Shown: positions 1 through 11,867 of the stretch, one piece after another
How the letters are laid out: every line of letters begins with the position of its first letter
How positions within the stretch are numbered: position 1 is the stretch's first letter
Origin: Stereum hirsutum FP-91666 SS1
Lineage: Eukaryota; Basidiomycota; Agaricomycetes; Russulales; Stereaceae
Reading direction: 5' to 3'
Assembly: GCF_000264905.1 (NCBI RefSeq)
Contig: NW_006763148.1
Coordinates: forward strand, 961,575 to 1,025,574
DNA: 64,000 nt
Position numbers and translations under genes: made by a program
The notes under the pieces: model-generated
What the model saw: the letters and a program-made list of their open reading frames with translations, nothing else
What the model was told of the DNA's origin: nothing
Databases searched by the model: none

Positions 1-3000
1 CAAATCACATCCACCTCCTATCGTCGCCGCGACGAAGAACCGGAGGAGGATATCGATTCGAATGTCCAAGAAGGAGAGCGCTCCACTATCGGCTCTCTAC
101 CAGCGAACGGGGTGAATACATTCAAATTTATTGTTCCGTGCTCCTCTCTTAACGCCTCGCCAGCGTGAGCCAGGACCCGAGGATGGGCCTGGTCCTAAAT
201 ACGAGTCCTATGGATCTTCGTGGGGAAACTTTGGACCTCTTCCACCTGACAGTCTCAACGCAGAGGTCGTTGCCCGTTCGGTTGTTTTCTGGCTCGTGTG
301 CGATGCTGATGACTGGCTTGATGTAGGGTACCCCCATGAGGGCTGCTGGTGTGGCACTCCCGCCTTCTGGGCCGTCCACCAAAGTGAGAAGCTCTCGCGC
401 TGGATCCCGTGCTTCAGCTTCTCAGCACCCGCGTACACGTGCCTCCGAGGTGAACGAAGAGCCAGCAGTTACGGCTGCTGAAGACTTACTCATGGTAAGT
501 TCTACTCTCACTTGCATTGGGACTCGAAGAGCGTGCTACCATTATTATGTGGTGCTGGTCGGATGTAAGCGTCAGATGTGGAACATCATGACGCACTGGT
601 GTGCTGAAGACGGACATCTTTGGCGACATCAGTCATATTCGTTACCATCCACAGTGGCTTCATTGCGGTCATCGGGTCTGATTTTAGAACTGCTATGTTT
701 GACAACGTGGCATGCGTTACACGCACATTTGCACAAGCTATTCAGTGACAACAGCCCTGATGAAGCCCATTGGTGGCCCACGAACTTGGACCTATCCTGT
801 ATTTGACTTATATGTTTCCGGTGTTCATATAACGCCACAAAATTATGTCATTCATCCGTGCTCACGACTACTTGTTTCGACAGTCCCCTCGCAGCAAGAC
901 TCGAACCGCAAACGGCGACAGACCGTTATCTCCACGATCACATGCATCTCGCGCCACACCCCAACCGCGTGTATCTGAGAAGGCATCCTCGACCATCTAC
1001 CCCCCTCTGCCCCCATCCCAGTCTGGGGCACACGCTAACGTCGGAAGCTCCGCTAATAAACCAATGTCGAACTTATCGTATCACAAGACCCGATCCATCG
1101 CTCCCTCGCTCTCACCCTCGGACTCGCCGTCGCAGTACAAGCCACCCAAGGTCAAGAAGGAGCCTACGTTAAAGCCTGTCCAGTCTGTGGAGGGCTCAGA
1201 GATCGAGAGAGGTTCGAGACACACGAGGTCTCGCTCCGGACAGAATGGCGAATGTGCGTATTTTCTTCTTCTGTTGTCACGAGCTTTCGCCTGACTCGAA
1301 TGCCCCCACAGTGCGTTCTCAACACGGCGCGTCTGCCATGTCCGGTGGGCGCAACGGCGCGAATGGCAGCCAGAGGCCGTTCTCGCCTTACCGACACGCG
1401 CCGACCAGTCAAGACCTCTTACAAGCTGCGATCCGCGGCCATTCCGTCGCGTCCAACGGCGACGTCGTCTCTAACGGTCGCGGACACGGTTCCACGACTT
1501 CCACAGCTAAGCGCTCTGCACTCGCACGCGATGTCGACCACACTCCCACGCAGAGCCGCCCTCAATCTCCCAATGACGAGATGAACGAGCTCAATGCGGA
1601 CGAGCGTCAAATTATTGATGACGTCTTAAGTCGAGGAGCGCACTCGCATGTCCATCATAGGGCGTCGAGGACAAGTTATGCGGCGACGTCGGTGCTGGAA
1701 CCAGAGATGGTTTCGCATTTCCATGATGTGGACTTGTGTATCTTGTTGCAGCAGCTAGAGGATCCGAAGCAGCATGATGTGGTGAAGAAGGCAGTCAAGA
1801 AGGCTTTGAAGACGAGGGTGAAGAAGTTGGGGATGAAGTACGATACTGAGGTATGCCCATGTTCGTATTTTGTGTCGTTGTATAGATGTTGATCGGAGTT
1901 TTCCAGACTATCAAAGAGTACCGCAAGTCATTCCATGATCACGATCCTAGTGTTCACCTCCAGCCCGGCTACCAACCAAACTTCCCCCAGGTATATCCTC
2001 CGTGACTGGCCTTGTTTATCGGATTTTCCTCATACATTTTCATAGGAACCTCCGGACTGGGCGAAAGAACTCATGCAGAACATGGTCATCATGCAACAAC
2101 GCCTGGAAGGTCTCGGCCCTAAGATCGACTCCCTGCGAAGCCAATCCGGCTCTATCCACGAAAGCCAACGCCAATACCAGCCGCAATATGGCACCGAATA
2201 CGACGGCGACGGCACGCCCATGACGCAAACCGTGAACATCCAGACGCAAATGACCGGTATAACGGGCGATGAGTCGATGTATCCCGTCGACCCAGACATG
2301 CGTATCGTGGAGTCGACGCATGGGCAGACCTTGCCTGGCTCGATGCATCGCCATGACGGATCCGATCATGGGTTGGGCGAGGAGGAAGAGTACGACGACG
2401 AAGATCAGACGCATCGAGGTATGCCGATGTACCATGGCGTGGGGACGGACGCCGATACGAGGACTCATGGGCTCTCCGAGTACGACAATATCAACAACCG
2501 CGACTCGCCTGGTCAGCAATACCTCGAGGAAGAGCTGTACAAGCTTCGTGTCAGGCCTGGCGGAAGCCAATCTGCGGTTTCGCACAAGACTTGGGAGCTG
2601 GCGAGAGGCGACGGGGAGGATGAGGATGAATTCAACGATAACCAGGTTGCAGTGACGGAGTCCGGGATGCCGGAAATTCCGGACTCTAACGTGGGCTATC
2701 AGAGAGCTCAGTCGCCACCACTGCCGGCTTTGCCTTCCGACCAGGGAAGTCGCAGGGAGCCAAGCGGCCAAGTCTGGCAGCCCAACAACTATACTGATGA
2801 GCCACCGCTCCCTCCTCCTTGGCAACGTATCCATCAGCGTCTCCTCAACTGGGCCATCGTTTGGCCGCTTACTGAGCTCGAGACTGCTCTCAACAGTACT
2901 ACGCGCGGGGCGCAGGTCGACGAAGTCGCGCTCAGTATTTGGTCCACGCAGACGTATAAGCGGTATGTTAGGAGCAAGATGACGGACAGTCCGCCTGGGA

Positions 3001-3760
3001 GGGTGGATAGACTGTTCGTGCCGCCGAATATGGCGGATGCGATCAGCAATGCGGTTTTCAATGGACGGCATGGTGATGCGTCGGGGATGTTGAGGGAGCT
3101 TTGGCATCCATTTGGTCTAGAGGGCATGCCAAGGCTACTCATCGTCCTCGCTAAACATCGCTCGGACGCCAACCACTGGGTCGTACACCGGTAAGTGGCC
3201 GACTCCCTACTCGACTCCGCTCGACGCTGAATTCATCGCCACATTCTAGTTTCTCTCTCCCGGATGGTACTTTGACGACGTACGACTCGTACCCTGAACG
3301 TTGTCTCCCGGATGGCCGCGTGAGTTCCCCCGAATCCGTCTCCAGGCCGCATCCTCATTCTGACTTCGATCCTGATCCTCCTCCATATATTGATACCTAC
3401 GATCCCTATGCACTCAACTCCTACTATCCTGATGCTCTTTCTAACCCTGTGTGGTCGCAGCCTCTCGGTTGGTGGTTCGCCATCCGCATCGCTTGGCCCA
3501 ACGCCATATACCCTTCTCCCGATCACCTCATGCAAAAGATGGTTCGCCTGCACAGGCCGATGCAACTCGGTATCGACAACTCAGTCGCCGCTGCTGGGAT
3601 TTGGAGGAATCTTTTGATGGGAAGCAGGGCGGAGAGGAGTTTGGACTTGGAAAGATTGCGGGATTTGATTAATACGGAGGTGAAGAACCTTAGGCAGAGG
3701 AAGTTGATGGGAAAGCTGTCGATTGGGGCGCCGAGGCCGAACTGGGAGGATATGAACTGA
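1..3760 (+). CDS. Hypothetical protein with degenerate Ulp1/C48 protease-like C-terminal domain (5' partial)
   Basis: The reading frame is already open at base 1, so the start lies outside the window. Visible introns include about 111-164, 494-882, 1254-1311, one ending just before 1907, one ending near 2046, 3191-3249 and a phase-0 candidate at 3320-3460. The N-terminal two thirds are Ser/Pro/Arg-rich, low complexity, followed by a charged helical stretch (about 1730-2130) that could form a coiled coil. The last 300 residues resemble the Ulp1/SENP (C48) fold: an NHW motif near 3166, YDS near 3285, and a Q-x4-N-S pattern near 3560, in the order His-Asp-Gln-Cys of that family. The residue at the cysteine position is Asn, so catalysis as a SUMO protease is unlikely. 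If 3320-3460 is not spliced, 47 extra residues are inserted, with no stop. Role unknown; the domain call is an inference from motif order. Confidence 0.7.
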
Positions 3761-4458
3761 TGAAATCTGGAAATGACTGCTTATGATATATCAACGAACG
3801 ATTCACGAGGAAGTGTGGGTGATCTAGAGGAAGGGGTTGTTTACCTGTTTGTTTAGTTGTTTGTATGTGTTTGTGATTGTACAGTAGTCGATCCCCCATA
3901 TGTCTTTTGCTTGGGTTGCCTTACTACTTACCTCTTTGCTTCGTTTTGTATCCGAGCCTCTTGTTTTACCCTCTCCTGTTGCGATACACATCCGTCCTTT
4001 TAGTTTATTCGGTTTGTGGACTGTGTCCTTCGTTTCTTTGTGATCTGGAATGTATACGTTTGCCTGTTTCCCTGTGGTCTTTCCAAGGCACGGTGTAGTT
4101 GACAACGTGAGTCTGTGTTCTCAGACCTCAATGTGACGAGGGTGAAATAATCAAAAATTACTTCGTTGCGACACAATCAGACTCAGGTTCATCTTATTCT
4201 AGTGATTTACTCGCCATTTATACCATAGCACCGTCTAAAAAGGCTTCACGCAAAGCATATTGATACAAGACCGACCATACTTACGTGCTGCTCCTCAGAG
4301 GAGGGCGCGTTCAGGACTCGGTGGAGAATATCGGTGTGGTAGGACCGGAAAACAAACTTTAAGTTATGAGAAACCTGCAGGAAATGTAGTACAATGTAAA
4401 ATGTAAGTTTTCGGATGACATATGAGATATGAACAAACGCACCTTGAAAAGCTACGTT
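3761..4458. other. Intergenic, convergent 3' flanks
   Basis: This holds the 3' flanks of the gene ending at 3760 and of the small minus-strand gene ending at 4459. It is T-rich on the plus strand after 3830 and has no reading frame with coding character. I see no repeat or RNA gene here. Confidence 0.5.
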
Positions 4459-4789
4459 TTATAAGTTGTTCATGATAGCAGCTAGATCATGAACTGCCTG
4501 CTCTGGGACGGGGCACACTTGCTTGGTTTCGGCCGTCCTTGTCTAAAAGGACGACCATGAAAAATAGATCGACATCTGGAAATAGTAGGATAATTATGGG
4601 AGACTTTCAAGTACGCACATACTGAATGGCCCTGAACTGGTCATTTACAGCGAGCGTCGCATCGTCGATGACAGCCCTAGGGACCGTCCGCGTTCGTGGT
4701 TTCTGAAGGACTTGCCGCCGTGCGCGAGGCGAAGGCTTTGGGCCCTGTGGATCTCTACGTGATACCTTCTTCCTTGATGTTTTTGGCAT
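4459..4789 (-). CDS. Small basic hypothetical protein (about 84 residues)
   Basis: Two exons fit together: 4789-4619 and 4542-4459, with an intron 4618-4543 (GTGCGT donor, TTTTAG acceptor) that joins in frame and ends at a TAA. The product has a very basic first half (clusters of Lys and Arg) and a more ordinary second half ending in a short helix-like stretch (residues around HDLAAIMNNL). An upstream in-frame ATG at 4903 would add 38 residues rich in Leu and Ser; I chose the inner ATG because the basic protein starts there, but the longer form is possible. The gene is divergent from YSH1 with 193 bp between start codons, so the two probably share a promoter region. I do not recognise the family. 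Confidence 0.45.
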
Positions 4790-4982
4790 CAGAAGCGGGA
4801 GTATAAGACAAGAGGGTAGAGCACTATAGTTTGAAAGAGAGAATATTTCGCCACACGACGATGCCGCCACTTCCAAAAAGAGCGTGGGAGCAATTGTCTT
4901 CATTCGTCACCACGACTTGCGTTCGAACTTTGGCTCTTGTTCTCCACCATCATCTACTTCACTTGCCTGAACTCTGTGCAAT

Positions 4983-7900
4983 ATGGCTGACTCACCCACG
5001 CTGAGTATAACTATGCTAGGAGCTGGCCAAGAAGTTGGCCGGTCGTGTTGTGTTCTTCAGTACCACGACAAGACAATCGTACTGGACGCGGGCGTTCACC
5101 CAGCCCACAGCGGCATGGCGTCGCTACCGTTCGTGGATGAACTGGACTGGAGCACAGTGGACGCGATTTTGATCACGCAGTGCGCACATTTGTTGCTCCA
5201 ATATAAACTTGCATTGACAGCGGATGACAGTTTTCACTTGGACCACGCTGCAGCGCTGACTTACATCATGGAGAAGGTGAAGGTTTCAATAGACAGGTCT
5301 CCGGTCTTGTGTATTCAAAATTTCCTGTTCATTTCAGACCAATTTCAGAGACGGCAAAGGCAAGGTGTACATGACTCATCCAACGAAAGCTTTGCATAAA
5401 TTCATGATGCAAGATTTTGTTCGTATGAGGTGCGCACCGCTTCGCTTTCTTACTTCCTGTATCGCAAGTTCACCGTATCATTATCAGTAACTCTTCAACG
5501 GATGCACTCATATCCCCGCTTGACCTTTCCATGTCGATCTCATCTATCATCCCTGTCTCTGCTCACCAGCTCATCACACCTTGCCCCGGAGTCACTTTCA
5601 CTCCATACCACGCCGGCCATGTCCTTGGCGCCTGCATGTACTTGATAGACATGGCCGGCATCAAAATCCTCTACACTGGCGACTACTCGCGTGAAGAGGA
5701 CCGCCATCTCGTCAAAGCTGAAGTTCCACCCGTCCGTCCGGACGTCCTCATTGTTGAAAGTACCTACGGGGTTCAATCTCTTGAGGCTCGGGACGAGAAG
5801 GAGCTTCGCTTCACTAGCTTGGTGCACTCTATCATTCGTCGTGGAGGCCATGTTCTTCTTCCGGCGTTTGCTCTGGGACGTGCCCAGGAGTTGTTACTCA
5901 TCTTGGACGAATACTGGAAGAAGCACCCCGACCTGCACAACGTGCCTATCTATTATGCCTCAAGTCTGGCCAGGAAATGTATGGCTGTTTACCAAACATA
6001 CATTCACACCATGAATTCCAACATTCGCACGCGCTTCGCAAAACGGGACAATCCTTTTGTATTCAAGTAAGTTGTCCTTATTCGAACGATGACCCTCTCC
6101 TTCCTTGACGCATCTGTACCTCAGACACATATCGAATATGCCGCAAAGCTCGGGATGGGAACGAAAAATTGCAGAAGGGCCGCCTTGCGTGGTTCTGGCT
6201 AGCCCCGGTTTCATGCAATCTGGTCCCAGCCGTCAGCTATTGGAACTATGGGCGCCCGACTCACGGAACGGTCTCATCGTAACTGGTTACTCAGTCGAAG
6301 GTACATTGGCGCGGGTGAGTGTGCCTCATTCAGTGTATAGACTTGTGTCGGAGGCCCTACGGTGGAGTCTGTGGTATCAGTTCATGTGTAGTAGTCATAT
6401 CCATGTTAATCGACTCATTTCCCTCTCAATGCCCGATGCGAGTCCAATCTGAAATGCCCTCTCTTCTGGTATCTTTCCATCCGCTCTCGAACTCTTCTCA
6501 TAGCTGTTGTTACCCACGGGGCTCTTTAGGAAATCATGACCGAACCTGACGAAATCATCTCGATGAAAGGGGCCACGATTCAGCGCAAGCTCTCCGTCGA
6601 CTACATTTCCTTCAGTGCGCACGTCGACTACTCGCAAAACTCGGAGTTCATCGAAATGATCAAGGCGCCACATATCGTTCGTTCCTTTCTTTCCGAATCA
6701 GTCCTCATCGCAGTAAAGTTAATGATATTCTCGTATGTCAATGGTGCTAGGTACTTGTCCATGGTGAACAAACGGCAATGGGGCGTCTTCGGGCGGCTTT
6801 ACAGGCGCGGTACAAGAACAGGGAGGAAGACGTCAAAATCCACACCCCGCGGAATCTCGAAACCCTCAACCTTACATTCCGAGGCGAACGAGTAGCCAAG
6901 GTCAGGCATCTTCACTCACCACATCCAACCTCCTTTGTTGATCTCTCCTCTCTTTCCAGGCCATCGGTACCCTCGCTGCCCGACCACCAAAAGCCAACGA
7001 CACTATCTCCGCTCTTCTCGTTTCTAAAGATTTCTCCTACACCCTACTTGATCCGCGGGATCTTCGGGATTTTGCTGGATTATCGACCTGCGTGGTCACA
7101 CAGCAGCAGAAGATAGCGTTGGGCGTCGGTTGGGAGCTTGTTCGATGGCACCTGGAGGGCATGTATGGCAGTGTGGAAGAGGGCGTGGACAAGGATGGGG
7201 TTCAGACTATGCGAGTAAGTTTGGTCTTACACAATGAGTAATTCCAGATCAGTGGACTTATGTTATGTGTAGGTGATGGGCGCGGTAGATGTGAAGTATG
7301 TGGCGGAACACGAACTTGTGCTCGAGTGGGACTCGAGTGCCGCGAACGACATGATAGCAGATTCAACGGTCGCGCTCATTACAGACATCGACAAGAGCCC
7401 TGCGTCCGTGAAACGTATGTACATCTTCTCACTGCGCGCAATCCTCTTCTAACATAATGCTTTGTATCCCAGTCACAACATCCTCACACTCGCATTCCCA
7501 TTCCCATCCGCCCGCTCTCGATCACCCTCATCCACACTCTGACGAATCCTATCTCTCCAACCCGATGATCCGTATTCAACGACTCGGCATGTTCCTCGAA
7601 TCTCACTTCGGCGAGGTAGAGTACCATATGCCCGAAGAAGAGCCAGAGCCAGCACAGGAAGAGATGGAGCAAGGAGAAACAACGTCACCACCCCACGCAG
7701 CCGAGCCCTCATTCTTGATCCAGCTGGACGAAGCGGACGCTAGGATAAACCTAATATCTATGGTACGTTACTCATTTACTTGTCCCACCATCTTACCTTT
7801 TTCGGGGTTTGCCCGTAGATCGCTTGGCTGATACGATCGTATTTGTGCAGACTGTTGAGAGTGACAGCGAGACGGTCCGAAAACGAGTAGAAGCGGTTCT

Positions 7901-8288
7901 TCAGATGGCAGTCTCGACCGTCAGCTCGTTGAGCGAGACTTTCGTCTCAGGGGCTCCATTGGAGCTCGACGAAGGCCTGGGAGAGAAAGAGAAGGCGATC
8001 CAAAAGGGCAACGAAGACGACTCACCACAAACTCTTACGACTGGCGCAGATACCGACCCTGCCACAAAGGCAGATCCAATTGATGAGGGAACGGCAGACA
8101 TCGCGATGGGAGATGAGCGGGAAACGAGCGCGGTCGCTGAAGAAAATAGAGGGGGGCAGACGAAGCCCGTGGACGCCGGGCTCGGGAATAAGCAGGAACA
8201 TCCCGCGGAGGGAGATGAAGGCGACGAAGACGCAGAGGGCGATGATGATGACGGGGACGAGAGGGACGACTTGCAGGTGCATGCTTGA
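4983..8288 (+). CDS. YSH1: Cleavage and polyadenylation endonuclease YSH1 / CPSF73
   Basis: This is the metallo-beta-lactamase/beta-CASP endonuclease that cuts pre-mRNA at the poly(A) site in the nuclear cleavage and polyadenylation complex. Eleven exons join in phase: 4983-5179, 5231-5276, 5338-5429, 5488-6066, 6125-6314, 6530-6676, 6751-6900, 6960-7214, 7273-7414, 7473-7762, 7851-8288. Splicing restores family motifs: HFHLDH (zinc ligands; its first His codon is split by intron 1), YTGDYSREEDRHL, ESTYG, the beta-CASP block PAFALGRAQELLLILDEYW, SAHVDY and VLVHGE. The C-terminal CPSF73 domain follows from about 6960. It is interrupted by a His-rich linker around 7480-7560 and ends in a long acidic tail (about 8200-8280). 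Start chosen because the N-terminus SITMLGAGQEVGRSC is the family start. Convergent with PCF11. Function is well supported; the acidic tail is species specific. Confidence 0.95.
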
Positions 8289-8794
8289 ACATCTCTTGCA
8301 TTATACGTGATGTACAAGGCGTAGGTCGATGAGATTGTGTCCTGTTCATGACGGTAGTCCAATATGCGACGAGTAGAACAGTTCGCTAAGTGATCTTGTC
8401 ACGGATATAGCGGGTCTCAACTTCGTTCGTGCGACGAGGTAAGCAGACCAGGAACGGAAGGATATTAGCTTCGTTGATCTGGCAAAGATGATTCCTAACC
8501 CTTCAATCGGTCTGTTCAACGAGAGGCTTGATACATGAATGTCGTTCGCAGAAGAATATCGCGCACTCCTACAATGTCTCAGGATGATTACAATGCCCGT
8601 ATTGTGTGCGTCAAGCTCAAAGTACAAATGATGATGCCCACAAATATAATATCAGTAATAAGTAGGTGAGAGAAAAGTTGAATCGAACACGCAAAAAAGA
8701 GACCTCCAGAACACATCACCATCATCGAAACCGAACAAATCGCACGATCTATCCACCGCTCTAAGAACTCAGACGCCAGACCATATACCAGCAC
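8289..8794. other. Convergent 3' intergenic region of YSH1 and PCF11
   Basis: About 500 bp separate the stop codons of two genes for mRNA 3'-end processing factors. The small open frames here have no recognisable product. It must hold both polyadenylation regions; no discrete AATAAA-type element can be assigned with confidence. Confidence 0.5.
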
Positions 8795-11550
8795 CTATGC
8801 AGTTGCAGATGCCACAGTCTTCTTCACCGGCGGCTCCCCGGTGTCCTCTCCAACACCCCCATTATCTACACCACCGCCTCCGTTACTTCCGCCATTCAGA
8901 AGACTTCCCAGACTGAACTCATCCGTAGACTCAGCCTTCCGCTTCACTCCGATGATTTGAGCCTTCCCAGGCGAAACCGGTGACTCAGACTTTGTACGCA
9001 TCTTAACAGTACGTTCCGGTGTCGTCGAGCGACTGCGACCGCCCCCGGTGAGCTCCTGCCTTAGTTTAGCCGCCAAACTCGTAGTAGACATTAACGCTTC
9101 CGCATGACACGTCGCATGGTATATCTACAGCACAAATCCAGGATCCCAAGTCAGCAAATACAGACAGATCGAGACAGGGTTATGGCGATGGAAAAAGGGA
9201 AAGGAAAACGCACCCGTCCCTCAACATCGACCGCATTCTTCCACACCCACTCCTCGTCATCCTCTTGGAACTCTGACTTCAATGTTTCCTTACATATAGG
9301 ACAAGCAATCGGCTTAGCTTCGTCCCCAGGAGGGACGACGACGAACTGAGCGCGCAACTCGGCGTCTCGTTTTGCCGCATCAGCGGCTGCTGCTGCCTTC
9401 ACATTCGAAGGCCGTGATGGATCCGCCGGGCCCTTGCCTTTTCCATTGTCGTGAATCCAATCCTATCAGACAGAAACGCAAATGGTCAGAAACACGAAAA
9501 CTGACATAGTCAATTAAGACGGCACCGGGGAATTAAAGGTGAAGGAGGAAATGAGAACTGACCTCTAAAGCGACAAACCAACTGCGACTATGCCCTCTGC
9601 CAACATGCTGATTCGCTTTACGGTTCTGCCTGAAATGCATATCCAAATGCTCTTGCATCTGATTCTTACCGAGCGAAGAATCCGTGAATCTCAATCCACA
9701 TTGTTTACATTGCACAGGCAAGTGGTTATATAAGAATTCAACTATCCGTGGTTGTCTCCTGAAGGTGAGACGGGATTGTTGTCAGCCTTCGCACTAAGCA
9801 ACAGGTAAAAGAGAAGGTGAGAAACGGACCTATTGATATCGGCACCGGTGAGTCTGATATTTTCAGACAAGATAGCATCCCTGTACGATCTCGTATCCTC
9901 ACGAACGGGGTCCACTAAATTTTCGGGCTTTACGTCTTCCGGGTTCTGAGCAGATGCAATCGTAGCAGCCTGAACCTGCCCAGCACCCGTAGGTGATCCA
10001 GTAGAAGAGACAACACCTGCTTTGCGAAGAACCTCAAAGAGATTGCTGATATTAGGTATCGCAGGGGCAGCCGACGTGCTGGCAACAGGAGCAGGTGGTG
10101 TAGTATCCATGTGGACAAACGTGGAAGAAGAGGGGGGTGCAGGTGCAGGAGGAGCTGGTTCAAATGACTCGCGCGATGGAAAAGGTTGATCATATTGATG
10201 TTGTAAGGGAGCGATTGGCGGCGGAGGAGGCGCAGAGTACGGAGCTGGCTCAGAGTAATAAGTGCCGTTCGGTGAAGACGGTGGATATTTCATGGGAGGC
10301 GCAGGAGTATGAGGAGCAACAGACGGGGGTCGCGCCATCGACCGAAGCTGATTTAGGATCTGCTGAAGTTCTTTCTGAGAGACACCAGCCTCGACGAGCT
10401 TCCGTAGCTGTGGACTGATATGTTAGCTTAGGAAAATACGGGTGGAACGGAAGCGAACTTTGGACGTACTTGTTGCAGAACGTTAACGTGTGCTTGAGCC
10501 TGTGCGTCGTATGGGTTCATCTGAACCGCTCTCTCCATTTGACCGAGCGTGAACTCTAGTTCGGTCAAGACCTGGGGTTTGGAGATGAAACCCTGACCTT
10601 GTTGGAATGAGGGCTGGTGAAGAACATTAGTTACACGGATAGCTAACTAGAAAAAAAGTACTTACATCGCTGGAGCCTCCACTCCATATACCTCTCTCTA
10701 TCGCTACCTGCGGACCTACACCGAAGAGTTCGCGTTGGCCAGAGGGATGACCGTTTCGCCAGGTTAGAAGCATCTCCTCCATCTTGCTGCGAGTGTTCGG
10801 ATCAACGACTGCATAGCTGTCAAGGAACAAGGGTGCAACGATGGAGGCGAAATGACGAGCGTATGGTTCATGAACATTTTTTGAGATGGCGTCCAAGAGA
10901 TACCAGGCGGGGAGCTTGATCCAAGGCGGGACCTGACATACCACAAAGGGAAACATTAGTCAGCAAATGAATGGCCAAATCGGGGAAGAAGCTCAGGGCA
11001 GCGAAATCGCCCGACGCAAAGTCAATCGTAGCGATCTCGCTGCCATGAAAAATGTGGTTGTGCGAGCAGAAAGAGCCTTTTATCTTTTTTTTTATGTTTA
11101 TGTCTTTTCTGCCCAAGCTCAAGGAAGTAGGTAAGACTACAGAACTAATGTAAACTAAAGTACATGACAAAATCGAAGCTACTGTTCAAACCCTCCTGCC
11201 CATCACGTCGTGCTCCTGACAAGCGACACACAACCACACGGAAGGGGAAGGATGAGTGAAGAAAATGGGAGACTCACCCGGCGAATATGTTGTTCGATAC
11301 ACTCGGTAACAACGTCAGCATAGCGTGAGTATTCTTGAGCGACCATGGAGAGATTCTGAATAATGGGCCTCGAGTTGACGGTAAGTTCAGCGAGCCGCCC
11401 CATGTAGTCTCGACGAAAAGAGACGGGATCTATGAGATAAGAGGTCGAAGGCGGCCCATACTGGTAAGCAGCGGGATAGGACGGATAGGAATATGAAGGT
11501 TGGGGAGGGATCTGGCTGTAGGGCGGCGCGGGATGAGAGTACATCGACAT
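8795..11550 (-). CDS. PCF11: PCF11, CID-containing subunit of cleavage factor IA
   Basis: Pcf11 bridges the RNA polymerase II C-terminal domain to the pre-mRNA cleavage machinery and promotes termination. Exon 1 (11550-11278) starts the CID and exon 2 (10932-10666) continues it: PPWIKLPAWYLLDAISKN, then VDPNTRSKMEEMLLTWRNG, the usual end of the CID. The next exons carry a Gln-rich helix block, a Pro-rich linker (10338-9840), a C2H2-type zinc finger (CKQCGLRF..H..MHF, about 9720-9620) and a second Cys pair (CPICKE, about 9320) that flank the Clp1-binding region. The last exon is Ser/Thr-rich with Lys/Arg runs, and the stop is at 8795. Start chosen as the first Met before a Tyr/Pro-rich leader. 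Intron 1 (11277-10933, 345 bp) is long for this window. It is divergent from the cyclophilin gene, with 317 bp between starts. Confidence 0.92.
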
Positions 11551-11867
11551 ATCGACACAAAAAATGCGAATAAGGCTCTGTGTCTGAACAGTCTACGGGA
11601 TCTTAGCCTTAAAAACACCTTGACTGAGCAAGAACGTTCGCGGACGGTCAGACAATTGCTCGGACGACGTCAAACGATGGGGGGACGACGGGGTCGTCTG
11701 GGTGTCAGGCGACAGGCGATGGCAGAACGCAAGTTACAGAACAACCGGCACCATGCAACCCCCATTTTTATATACTCCCGGTAAATGCCGGCCACGTATG
11801 TGACAGGTTAGAGCAACCAGGATTCGCCTTCCACGCTTGTATCTCTTCATCCTTTCTGTCCGCAACA
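11551..11867. promoter_or_regulatory. Bidirectional promoter region PCF11 / cyclophilin
   Basis: 317 bp lie between the two divergent start codons. A TATA-like element at 11767-11774 on the plus strand lies about 95 bp before the cyclophilin start. No comparable box is obvious for PCF11. Confidence 0.45.
11767..11774 (+). promoter_or_regulatory. TATA-like box of the cyclophilin gene
   Basis: The octamer TTTATATA lies 94 bp before the start codon at 11868, a normal spacing for TATA plus a short leader. Assignment is by position only. Confidence 0.45.

Noticed and set aside
2040..3107. 355-residue open frame on the minus strand opposite the first gene
   Set aside because: The plus strand frame continues through phase-correct introns on both sides and carries the Ulp1-like motifs; the antisense frame has no family resemblance.
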